This document shows positions 18,422-25,780 of a DNA stretch of 64,000 nt, piece after piece. Each line of letters opens with the position of its first letter. Within the stretch, counting starts at the first letter, position 1. The stretch is taken from contig NZ_JACSOI010000001.1 in the NCBI RefSeq assembly GCF_018728565.1, positions 1,054,001 to 1,118,000 of the forward strand. Direction: 5' to 3'. This DNA is from Zobellia russellii. Lineage in GTDB: Bacteria; Bacteroidota; Bacteroidia; Flavobacteriales; Flavobacteriaceae. Under the pieces are notes generated by a model. The model was not told the origin of the DNA. It did no database searches and was given only the letters and a program-made list of their open reading frames with translations. A program made the position numbers and the translations under genes.

Positions 18422-19036
18422 ATGAATTTAAAAAAATACGTATTCCTTTTCTTTTTATTGATGGTGGGCTTGGTGTTGGCTTCAGTGTATACACCTGCGG
18501 AAACCAATTATGAGTCTGTACCGGTTAGTAAAGATAATAACAAACCTGCATCGGATATAGCTTTTCATAAGATGATGGATGTGTTAACACACCCACGGTG
18601 TTTGAATTGTCACCCAAGCGATAATATTCCCAAACAGGGAGAGGATAGTCACCCCCATCATTTTGATATGGCCAGGGGAGAAAATGATAAAGGTTTTAAA
18701 GCTACCAAATGTGCTACCTGTCATCAATCTGAAAACAATCCGTATTCCGGGGCTCCGGGAGCACCGCATTGGTCTTTGGCACCACACTCCATGCGGTGGC
18801 AAGGTTTAAATCGGTTTGAAATCGCAAAATCCATGATGGATACAGAGCGTAACGGTGGTCGTTCCCCGGAGGAAATCAGAAAACATTTAACGGAAGATGA
18901 TTTGGTACTTTGGGCTTGGGAGCCGGGCACGAATGTAAAAGGAGAGCCGCGTGAACTTCCACCGGTATCAAAAGAAGAATTTATCAGTGCGGTAGAAGAG
19001 TGGTTTTCAAACGGCCATACCATTCCATCCCAATAA
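18422..19036 (+). CDS. Diheme c-type cytochrome associated with molybdenum hydroxylase
   Basis: A 204-residue exported cytochrome with an N-terminal signal/anchor (YVFLFFLLMVGLVLASVYTPA) and two haem motifs, CLNCHPSD and CATCHQSE, both in the first 110 residues. The rest is helical and ends in IPSQ. It is followed 15 bases later by the [2Fe-2S] and molybdopterin subunits of an isoquinoline 1-oxidoreductase-type enzyme, so it is the likely electron acceptor for that enzyme in the periplasm. A possible -7 element (TAACTTTA) lies at 18384-18391. Confidence 0.85.
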   Translation: MNLKKYVFLFFLLMVGLVLASVYTPAETNYESVPVSKDNNKPASDIAFHKMMDVLTHPRCLNCHPSDNIPKQGEDSHPHHFDMARGENDKGFKATKCATCHQSENNPYSGAPGAPHWSLAPHSMRWQGLNRFEIAKSMMDTERNGGRSPEEIRKHLTEDDLVLWAWEPGTNVKGEPRELPPVSKEEFISAVEEWFSNGHTIPSQ

Positions 19037-19051
19037 AAAAATAGACTGACC

Positions 19052-19549
19052 ATGAAAATTTCAATGATTGTCAATGGCGAATCGCGTAGCGTTGAGCTTG
19101 CCGATGAGCTTACGCCCCTACTTTGGGTAATTCGCGATATGCTGGGTTTAAAAGGTACTAAGTTTGGTTGCGGAAAGGCAGCTTGTGGAGCCTGTACCCT
19201 ACATGTAGACGGAGAAGCTGTACGTTCCTGTTCCTATCCCGTAAAATTTGCGGAGGGAAAACAAATCACTACCATAGAAGGTTTGGGAGATGCGGAAAAT
19301 CCACATCCTGTACAAACGGCCTGGATAGAAGAAGTGGTGCCCCAGTGTGGATATTGCCAACCTGGGTTTATGATGGCTACGGTGGCTTTATTGAACAAAA
19401 TCCCCAATCCAACGGACGAGGAAATTGATGATAACATTATCAACGTGTGTAGGTGTGGAACCTACTATAGAATGCGAAAAGCCATTCATAGGGCGGCGGA
19501 GAAACAACAAGAGAATACCCCAATGAACCAACCCACAAACATGAAGTAA
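19052..19549 (+). CDS. [2Fe-2S] subunit of molybdenum hydroxylase (IorA-like)
   Basis: A 165-residue small subunit of the xanthine oxidase family. All eight cluster cysteines are visible: the plant-ferredoxin-type set ([17 protein letters not shown] and a later Cys in VRSCSYP) and the helical-domain set ([10 protein letters not shown] and [14 protein letters not shown]). It passes electrons from the molybdenum centre of the next protein towards a cytochrome. No export signal of its own, so it probably travels with the Tat-exported large subunit. Its stop codon overlaps the next start by one base (TAATG). Confidence 0.93.
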   Translation: MKISMIVNGESRSVELADELTPLLWVIRDMLGLKGTKFGCGKAACGACTLHVDGEAVRSCSYPVKFAEGKQITTIEGLGDAENPHPVQTAWIEEVVPQCGYCQPGFMMATVALLNKIPNPTDEEIDDNIINVCRCGTYYRMRKAIHRAAEKQQENTPMNQPTNMK

Positions 19550-21711
19550 TGGCAGATAACGATTCTTCAAAAAAGAAAATATCCAGACGAAAATTCTTAG
19601 TCCGTGGGGGCTTTGGAACCTTGGGCGTGCTAGCCGTAGGTACCTATATATTGCGGAATCCCATTAGAAGGGCCGTGTTGGAAAAGGTAAATGAAATGGA
19701 CCTGGACTATATGGGCAGTACGGACAACCCTATGCTCTGGTTTGAACTGGGTAAGGATAATATCATCACCTTACACTCGCCTAAAGTGGAAATGGGCCAA
19801 GGTACCTTTACTGGTATGGCACAAATGGCAGCGGATGAATTGGAAATACCCATGGAAAATATCAAAGTGGTGCATGCCTCTACGGCCACGGGTAATATAG
19901 ATAGCGTGAGCACGGGAGGGAGTACCTCTATTTCCGGCCTGTGGCAACCGCTGCGGGAATTGGCAGCTACCTTTCGCGAGATGATCAAGCTAGAAGCAGC
20001 AAAGCAATTAGGCGTTCCCGTCTCTGAACTTTCCGTAAAGGAGGGTGTTGTTTCAGGAAACGGAAAAAGCCTGTCCTTTTCGGAAATATCGGAAGGTGTA
20101 ACGGATTGGACGGTTCCGGATGCACCCGTTTTAAAGGATATAAGTACGTATAAGTTCGTGGGGAAACCCTTGGCTAGAGTAGATTTGGCGGATAAAGTAT
20201 ATGGGGCGCCCATGTTCGGGATAGATGCCATAATGCCCAATATGGTTTACGGAGCCGTGGTGCGACCTTCAAGAATTGGAGCCAAGTTTGTAAGTGCTAC
20301 AACGGATAAGGCCGAAAAAATGCCCGGCGTTATAAAAATTGTAAGTGAGGACGATTTTGTGGGTGTCGTAGCCGAAACCTATATCCAAGCGGAAAATGCC
20401 AAGCAGGCCATTGAGGTGGTTTGGGAAGCCCCGGAAGATTTACAACAAGAGGCCATAGTGGCCATGATGACCGTAGGTAATGGAAAATCTTCTATAATAC
20501 AAAAAGAAGGGGAAGCCCTTGAAGGCGATGCGGTAGAGCAGATGGAATTTAGGAGTCCCATTGGTGCGCACGCCCAGATAGAACCCAATGGGGTAGTGGC
20601 TCTGGTGGAAGGGGAGAAAGCAACCATTATGATCTCTACCCAGGTAATTGGAATTACCCGTAAGGAAGTGTCTAGCCGTTTGGGTTGGGACGAGGAGCAG
20701 GTAAATGTAATCCCCACTTATTTGGGAGGTGGTTTTGGCAGACGCTTGCATACGCCGCATGCGGTACAGGCGGCAGTCATGTCCAAAGCGGTAGGCAAGC
20801 CTGTAAAATATATTTTTAGTCGGGAAGAAGAGTTTCAGCATGATATGTTTCGCCCGCCCACCCATCATATTTTAAAGGGGCGGTTAAATGATGCTGGTAA
20901 GCTTACCGGCTTGGAGCATCATTTTGTGAGTGGTGATGTAGGAAATAATTCAGCATTGATACCCAATATGGTTCCCACCGTTATTGGTGCGGATATTGGG
21001 GCGATCAGAGGTGGGTTTATACAGTATTCGGGCGTGCCCAATCATCGTTCGGTGTATTGGCATGTAACTTTGCCTTTTGCCACAAGTTGGTGGCGCAGTT
21101 TAGGGTTGTTGGCCAATACTTTTGCCATTGAAAGCTTTATGGACGAAATGGCAATTAAAGCGAAAACGAATGCCGTAGAATTCCGCTTGGCACATATTCA
21201 CGATGATGCTGCCGGAAAACGTTTAAAGGAAGTCATACGTACCGCAGGCGAAAAATCAGGATATACCGAAGAAGTAAAAAATAATAGGGCCATGGGTATT
21301 GCAGCATCGGTAGATGCGGGTACGCCCTGTGCGCATGTAGTTGAGGTTTCGGTCACGGATGACCGTATTAAGGTTCACAAAGTAACGGTAGTGTTGGACC
21401 CCGGTCTGGCCGTAAATCCGGATCAGATAAAAGCGCAGTGCGAAGGCTGTGTGATTATGGGGATGAGTGCCGTGCTTTTTGAACAGATGAAAGTGGTAGA
21501 TGGTTCGTTGACCCCAACCATCTATGGCCCGTATGAAATGGCGCTAATGAAACACGCTCCAAAAGAAATAGATGTAGTGTTGCTTCAGGGTACGGATAAA
21601 CCCGGTGCGGTGGGCGAACCTCCAATGGGTCCCATAGGTGCGGCTATCGCCAATGCTGTACGCAGGCTCACGGGAAAACGTTTGCAATCTATACCACTGC
21701 GGTTAACTTGA
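19549..21711 (+). CDS. Molybdopterin-binding subunit of xanthine dehydrogenase family (IorB-like)
   Basis: A 720-residue catalytic subunit with a twin-arginine signal (SRRKFLVRGGFGTLGVLAVG). The long first half carries VEMGQGTFTGMAQMAADEL and STGGSTSISG, the second QVNVIPTYLGGGFGRRL; near the C-terminus GAVGEPPMGPIGAAIANA contains the glutamate that acts as the base in this family. Length and the single-chain layout fit the isoquinoline 1-oxidoreductase / periplasmic aldehyde oxidoreductase group. Likely substrates are aldehydes or N-heterocycles; the real one is unknown. No FAD subunit gene is present, consistent with electron transfer to the diheme cytochrome encoded just upstream. Confidence 0.93.
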   Translation: MADNDSSKKKISRRKFLVRGGFGTLGVLAVGTYILRNPIRRAVLEKVNEMDLDYMGSTDNPMLWFELGKDNIITLHSPKVEMGQGTFTGMAQMAADELEIPMENIKVVHASTATGNIDSVSTGGSTSISGLWQPLRELAATFREMIKLEAAKQLGVPVSELSVKEGVVSGNGKSLSFSEISEGVTDWTVPDAPVLKDISTYKFVGKPLARVDLADKVYGAPMFGIDAIMPNMVYGAVVRPSRIGAKFVSATTDKAEKMPGVIKIVSEDDFVGVVAETYIQAENAKQAIEVVWEAPEDLQQEAIVAMMTVGNGKSSIIQKEGEALEGDAVEQMEFRSPIGAHAQIEPNGVVALVEGEKATIMISTQVIGITRKEVSSRLGWDEEQVNVIPTYLGGGFGRRLHTPHAVQAAVMSKAVGKPVKYIFSREEEFQHDMFRPPTHHILKGRLNDAGKLTGLEHHFVSGDVGNNSALIPNMVPTVIGADIGAIRGGFIQYSGVPNHRSVYWHVTLPFATSWWRSLGLLANTFAIESFMDEMAIKAKTNAVEFRLAHIHDDAAGKRLKEVIRTAGEKSGYTEEVKNNRAMGIAASVDAGTPCAHVVEVSVTDDRIKVHKVTVVLDPGLAVNPDQIKAQCEGCVIMGMSAVLFEQMKVVDGSLTPTIYGPYEMALMKHAPKEIDVVLLQGTDKPGAVGEPPMGPIGAAIANAVRRLTGKRLQSIPLRLT

Positions 21712-21763
21712 GTAATAGTGAGTCGTCCTAAAATAGGTTGACAGTTTTTAAATAATAAATATC

Positions 21764-21794
21764 AAACCAGAGAAGCTAGCTTCTCTGGTTTTTT
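21764..21794 (+). terminator. Intrinsic terminator after the molybdenum hydroxylase operon
   Basis: Self-complementary stem AACCAGAGAAGCTAGCTTCT continuing to CTGGTT, followed by a six-T run. Confidence 0.88.
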
Positions 21795-21819
21795 GGTTTT
21801 TTGCAAGGTTAGAAAATCA

Positions 21820-22938
21820 TCAATCTTCACTTAATTTAAGATAGTATCGCGTACTTTTTAACGCTCCTGTTTTATACAAAGCACCCATATCGATTAAATT
21901 TTTTAAATCCCTTGTAGATGTAGAAGCAGAGGTTCCGGCAATGCGAGTATAGTTTTTGGCACTTAAGCCCCCTTTGAACCCCTTATGGCCTTCTTCAAAA
22001 ACACGACGTATTACTTTCATTTGACGCTCATTCATTTGGTTTAAAAAGCGGTCAAAATAGTGTGCTTTTTGAATCAAAAAGTCAATAATTTTTAAGGTGT
22101 TCTCTTGAGCATCTAAAATGGTTTGACCAAAATAAACAAGCCAATCCGTTAACTCACAGGTGTGATTGTGTTTTTCTAAAGTGCCATAATACTCCTTTTT
22201 CTTAGCCTCTATCATTTGGGATAGTGAAATTAAAGCAGGGCGTTGTATACTTTGAGAAATGGATTTTTCGGCTATTGCACGTCCAATACGGCCATTACCA
22301 TCTTCAAAAGGGTGAATCGTTATAAAATAAAAATGTGCAATACCAGCTTTTGCTAAAGGCGATATTGTTTTGTTTTCTACATCATGAACTCTGTTGAACC
22401 ACGTAACAAATTTATCCATCTCAGAGCTCATTACTTTGGAAGGCGGTGCCTCAAAGTGTACAGTGGGTTTATCTAGCCGGCCTGAGACAATTTGCATAGG
22501 GTCGTCATGGGTGCGATACCGTCCTACATCTACCAAATCCCTTCTGCCACTAGTTAACATGTTATGCCATTGAAACATTTGTTCATGGGTAAGTGGCTGA
22601 TTATAGGTTTTATATAGATCAACCATCATTTCAGAAACGCCAAATTCGGCAGGGGGTAATTTTCGTGTAGTAGACTCAAGCCCCAAATTCTTTTTGATAG
22701 ATTCCTGTATACTGGCTCTATCAAGAAATTCACCTTCAATTTCAGAAGTTTTTATGGCTTCATCGGAAAGTATTTGAACTAGAAGTTGGTCTTTTTCGTA
22801 TTGTTTAACATGCTTGAAAGCTCCTAGAGCCACACCGTTTTTTTGTAAAAAACTGCGTTCTAACGCTTCAAGAGCCTCTTCCTTAAAAGTAAAATGAGGC
22901 CACTCTTTTGTTTTCCAATTCCAATTTTTGTACCCCAT
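21820..22938 (-). CDS. Fic family protein (AMPylation-type) with C-terminal winged helix
   Basis: A 372-residue protein. Residues 1-80 match DUF4172, the N-terminal part of one Fic subgroup. It contains the inhibitory-helix motif TSEIEG ([S/T]xxxE[G/N]), which blocks the ATP site until displaced. The core motif HPFEDGNGRIGR (around residues 200-211) has every residue needed for AMP transfer to a target hydroxyl. The C-terminal 70 residues (GLSAKNYTRIAGTSASTSTRDLKNL) form a winged-helix DNA-binding domain. No antitoxin gene is adjacent, so control is probably internal plus autoregulation through the repeated sites just upstream of the start. The cellular target is unknown. It is a lone gene beside a tRNA locus, a position where transferred genes often sit. 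Confidence 0.92.
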   Translation of the reverse strand: MGYKNWNWKTKEWPHFTFKEEALEALERSFLQKNGVALGAFKHVKQYEKDQLLVQILSDEAIKTSEIEGEFLDRASIQESIKKNLGLESTTRKLPPAEFGVSEMMVDLYKTYNQPLTHEQMFQWHNMLTSGRRDLVDVGRYRTHDDPMQIVSGRLDKPTVHFEAPPSKVMSSEMDKFVTWFNRVHDVENKTISPLAKAGIAHFYFITIHPFEDGNGRIGRAIAEKSISQSIQRPALISLSQMIEAKKKEYYGTLEKHNHTCELTDWLVYFGQTILDAQENTLKIIDFLIQKAHYFDRFLNQMNERQMKVIRRVFEEGHKGFKGGLSAKNYTRIAGTSASTSTRDLKNLIDMGALYKTGALKSTRYYLKLSED

Positions 22939-22990
22939 GAGCTATAATTTTGCATTTTATAGCTCAAATTTAATGAAATTTTGAGCTATA
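22939..22990 (+). promoter_or_regulatory. Cluster of GAGCTATA sites at the Fic gene start (putative operator)
   Basis: GAGCTATAA at 22939-22947 and its reverse complement TTATAGCTC at 22957-22965 form an inverted repeat with 9-base arms and a 9-base spacer directly abutting the Fic start codon. A third copy, GAGCTATA, is at 22983-22990. The middle and last copies make a second near-perfect inverted repeat. All lie between the Fic -7 element and the start codon, a position suited to repression by the Fic protein's own winged helix. Confidence 0.6.
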
Positions 22991-23008
22991 TTTTAATAAT
23001 TTTCTGCT

Positions 23009-23016
23009 CAAATATA
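23009..23016 (-). promoter_or_regulatory. Candidate -7 promoter element of the Fic gene
   Basis: CAAATATA on the plus strand reads TATATTTG on the minus strand, an exact TAnnTTTG match, 71 bases before the Fic start. No TTG at the usual distance upstream was found. Confidence 0.45.
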
Positions 23017-23125
23017 GATAATACTATGAATTATAGTGCTTTGAGGTTTTGGTTTACCTGTTCAACACTTTTTAACTTAATTTTTTTACATGACTGGTGG
23101 TCTTGCATCTTTCCATAAAACAAAG

Positions 23126-23149
23126 AACCACGCTATAATGGGCGTGGTT
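23126..23149 (-). terminator. Second copy of the tRNA-Arg terminator hairpin
   Basis: Arms AACCACGC and GCGTGGTT on the minus strand, followed by TCTTTGTTTT. It is a diverged direct repeat of the hairpin at 23298-23322, about 172 bases away, including flanking bases on both sides. Confidence 0.6.
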
Positions 23150-23161
23150 TCTCATTTAAAG

Positions 23162-23235
23162 TGATGGCACTAGGATTACCTTTGGTGTTCCTAGGTGGCT
23201 AAATATTGCAAATTGTAAATCACGAGCTATCGCTC
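23162..23235 (-). pseudogene. Decayed tRNA copy, probably of tRNA-Arg
   Basis: The stretch has the same length (74-75 bases) as the intact tRNA next to it and keeps recognisable pieces in register: TAGCTC of the D-arm, and AATCCT followed by ATCACTTTAAAT at the 3' end. The acceptor and anticodon stems no longer pair. It is followed by a diverged copy of the same terminator as the intact gene. Best read as an inactivated tandem duplicate, not a functional tRNA. Confidence 0.55.
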
Positions 23236-23297
23236 TAGTTCTTTATTTTATTCCAAGATTACAAGACCGGTGGTCTTGCATCATTCCATAAAACAAA

Positions 23298-23322
23298 CAA
23301 CCACGCCTTAAGGACGTGGTTG
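23298..23322 (-). terminator. Terminator of the tRNA-Arg gene
   Basis: Arms CAACCACG and CGTGGTTG on the minus strand, followed by TTTGTTTT, beginning 12 bases after the tRNA 3' end. Confidence 0.75.
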
Positions 23323-23333
23323 TTGATTTAAAG

Positions 23334-23407
23334 TGATCGCGCCAGGATTCGAACCTGGGACCGTCTGCTTAGAAGGCAGATGCTCTATCCAGCTGAGCTA
23401 CGCGACC
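23334..23407 (-). tRNA. tRNA-Arg (anticodon UCU)
   Basis: A 74-base cloverleaf on the minus strand. Acceptor arms GGTCGCG and CGCGATC pair with one G·U; the D-arm is TAGCTCAGCTGGATAGAGCA; the anticodon loop CTTCTAA between TCTGC and GCAGA gives anticodon UCU; the T-arm is CCAGGTTCGAATCCTGG. The discriminator base is A and the CCA end is not encoded. It reads AGA codons, and by wobble AGG. Confidence 0.96.
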
Positions 23408-23573
23408 ATTTCAAAAGCGGTGCAAAGATAGTTTATTTTCCTAGAAAAATAAGCTTCAAGGGTTCAATAATTGTTCTTCGGTGAAAAAAAATGGCGTAGA
23501 ATGCCGTAGTAGCCTAATTTTTAAAGTGTTTGCCGTTTCAGAAAATAGGTGATAGTCAGGGGTGTTCAGGCAC

Positions 23574-23969
23574 TTATTGGGAGTTTTCCAGTTTGGATTC
23601 CAATAATTTCTGGCATATAATCTCAAATTCCTTGTTGAGCTCATGCTCGTCTATAGGTTTCCTTAGAATGTGTAACGGTTCGGTTTTTTTGGCACTTTCC
23701 AAGGTGCTAAAATCCGAGTTTCCGGTGATGTAGACAAAAGGGATTTTATACTTCTCCTTAAGAATGGTAGCGGTTTCAATTCCGTTGAGGTCTCCGCCCA
23801 AGCCAATATCCAACAGAACTACATCTGGCATATAATGGTCTACAACAGCTAATGCATCGGTGCCGTTATCCGCAGTTTTAACGTGGGTACTGCCCACATT
23901 GGTAATGATATGCTCAATAAACATTTGTATGATCAGGTTATCTTCTACAATTAGGACTTTTAGTTTCAT
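23574..23969 (-). CDS. Single-domain response regulator (receiver only)
   Basis: A 131-residue CheY-like receiver. The start at 23969 is chosen because MKLKVLIVEDN begins the first strand exactly, four bases after the kinase stop codon; an in-frame ATG at 23990 would overlap the kinase. The acidic pair is in VEDN, the phosphorylated aspartate in DVVLLDIGLGG, the threonine switch in VYITGNSD and the lysine in LRKPID. No output domain is attached, so it works by protein contact or in a phosphorelay. It is translationally close to, and surely paired with, the upstream histidine kinase. Confidence 0.93.
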   Translation of the reverse strand: MKLKVLIVEDNLIIQMFIEHIITNVGSTHVKTADNGTDALAVVDHYMPDVVLLDIGLGGDLNGIETATILKEKYKIPFVYITGNSDFSTLESAKKTEPLHILRKPIDEHELNKEFEIICQKLLESKLENSQ

Positions 23970-23973
23970 AGTG

Positions 23974-25536
23974 TTAGGATATCTGTTCAATTTCTTGAAA
24001 GGTTATTATATAGTGTGTGCCACTTTCTGTGTTGTCTTTTTCTACGGTACCCTTTAATTGTAAGGTGAGCATATGGATTAATTTCAATCCTAGCGATTTA
24101 GTATTCCTAAAATCAATTTCATCCGAAAAGCCCGTTCCATTATCGCCAATGCGCAACAGGAAATTAGGGTATTTTAATTTTTCAAACTTGATGGAAATTA
24201 GGCCTTCGTCCTTGTTCTTAAATCCGTATTTTAAAGAATTGGTAATGATTTCATTGATCATAAGGCCCAACGGTACTGAGGTATCCAGGTTCAGGTGCAA
24301 TTCTTCCGCTTCAATTTTAAGATCTATTTTTTTTTCGGACCCTCGCATAGATGCTATAAGTTTTGAGGCTAGTTGGTGCACATAATCCCCATAATTAATG
24401 CGGCTAAGGTCTTTGGAGCGGTAAAGCATCTCATGGATAATAGCCATAGAGTTGATGCGATACTGACTGTACCTGAACAACCCTTTTATTTTCTCGTCCT
24501 TAATAAAACTAGATTGCAAACTGAGCAAACTGGTAATGACCTGTAGATTATTTTTTACCCTATGGTGTATCTCTTTTAAAAGCGTATCGCGTTCGCTAAG
24601 TCTATTCTTTATGGTCTGGTTTAGAGTATCTATATAGCTGTTCTTTTTGTAGAGCATATAAATGATGCATAGGAACAGGACAATACCAATGGTCAGAATG
24701 GCTGCCGTGATATAAGTAGATTTCTTATACTCTGCCATTTGGTTCTGAATGGATAAAATATCAGGTTTGGTGTAGAGTGTCCAAGTCTGGTTTCCTTCCA
24801 AGCTTACTTTCCTTTGGTAATAAAAAGCGTTTCCATGACGGTCTTTTTTGTCTAGGTCTATGGTAGATTGTGCATATAGCTTTTCGTCATCCGCACTATG
24901 GAAAACTTCATTTTTGGAATTCAAGAAAGTAATCTCTTGGTTGTTAAAAGTGTCCAGCCAATTTTTCGCATTCAGGTTAAGCCCTACAATGCCGCTAAGC
25001 ACGTTGTTTATATAGATAGGGGTGAAGAAGCGCACTGTGGGTCTATGCGGCACCTCAACCTTACCATTTTCAATGTTGAGGTCCATGTTGGAGATATAGA
25101 ACTCTCCTTTGTTCAGCTCCATGGTTTTTTTAAAATAGTCTCGCTTACCTTTAAATTGCGAAGTAGAGGCCATAACCGAATCTTTATGCTCTACCCGTAT
25201 GACTTCCATGCCTTTCAAATCTATAAAGCGCGCCTGAAAGTAGTTTGGGTCTATTTTTAGAAATTGGCTTAGCTTCTTTTGGGGAACCTCTAATGGAGCA
25301 TTTGCTTTGAGGTCCATTTCTATAAGGTCTCTCAAGAAAATGACGTTTTTCTTGCTGATACTATAGAGTTCAAAGAGGCGTGATTCTGCATCTTTAAGCT
25401 TGTTTTTTGCCTTAATTTCTTCAACTAGGGTAATATTCTTATGAAAAAGCTTAATGCGCTGTACGGAGAGGTTCCATATAATTACGCAAGTAATTAAAAA
25501 TAACACGCTGGATATGGATATCAATTTTTTTCCCAT
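23974..25536 (-). CDS. Membrane sensor histidine kinase (HisKA_2 type)
   Basis: A 520-residue kinase. A first transmembrane helix (ISISSVLFLITCVIIWNLS) and a second around residue 280 (TAAILTIGIVLFLCIIYMLY) bracket an extracytoplasmic sensor region of about 230 residues with Cache-like features (RGDYF-like KRDYFKKTMEL, PIYINNVLSGIVGLNLN). The phosphoacceptor motif is LKEIHHRVKNNLQVITSLL, typical of HisKA_2 kinases, and the ATP-binding domain shows MINEIITNSLKYGF and RIGDNGTGF. The ligand is unknown. It precedes the single-domain receiver by four bases, so the two form one operon and signalling pair. Confidence 0.92.
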   Translation of the reverse strand: MGKKLISISSVLFLITCVIIWNLSVQRIKLFHKNITLVEEIKAKNKLKDAESRLFELYSISKKNVIFLRDLIEMDLKANAPLEVPQKKLSQFLKIDPNYFQARFIDLKGMEVIRVEHKDSVMASTSQFKGKRDYFKKTMELNKGEFYISNMDLNIENGKVEVPHRPTVRFFTPIYINNVLSGIVGLNLNAKNWLDTFNNQEITFLNSKNEVFHSADDEKLYAQSTIDLDKKDRHGNAFYYQRKVSLEGNQTWTLYTKPDILSIQNQMAEYKKSTYITAAILTIGIVLFLCIIYMLYKKNSYIDTLNQTIKNRLSERDTLLKEIHHRVKNNLQVITSLLSLQSSFIKDEKIKGLFRYSQYRINSMAIIHEMLYRSKDLSRINYGDYVHQLASKLIASMRGSEKKIDLKIEAEELHLNLDTSVPLGLMINEIITNSLKYGFKNKDEGLISIKFEKLKYPNFLLRIGDNGTGFSDEIDFRNTKSLGLKLIHMLTLQLKGTVEKDNTESGTHYIITFQEIEQIS

Positions 25537-25780
25537 AATCTAATGTGTATTCCGGTATTTTAAATGTAGTGTTCTCAAGAAAAAAGTGGTGTTAATGGTT
25601 TGGTAGTAATCTTAAATATAGTTCAATTTATAGGCAAAACGGTGTTAACGGGTTGTTAAAATGTAGTATTTTTACTACGAATTTTAAATGAAATTGTTAG
25701 ATTTTTTATACATGGCTGATTATCAAAATACTATTAGGAGTAGTTATTTGACCGTGTTTTGTTAAAAGTAAAGGTGGTTT

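Noticed and set aside
19707-20868. Long antisense frames (up to 177 codons) opposite the molybdenum hydroxylase gene.
   Set aside because: They overlap a gene with clear family motifs, have unusual amino-acid composition, and no promoter or start context; frame shadows of a GC-richer gene.
22939-23407. A mobile element or integrase site at the tRNA.
   Set aside because: The duplicated tRNA end is suggestive, but there is no integrase, transposase or insertion-sequence end in the window; kept only as a finding about decay or an old integration.
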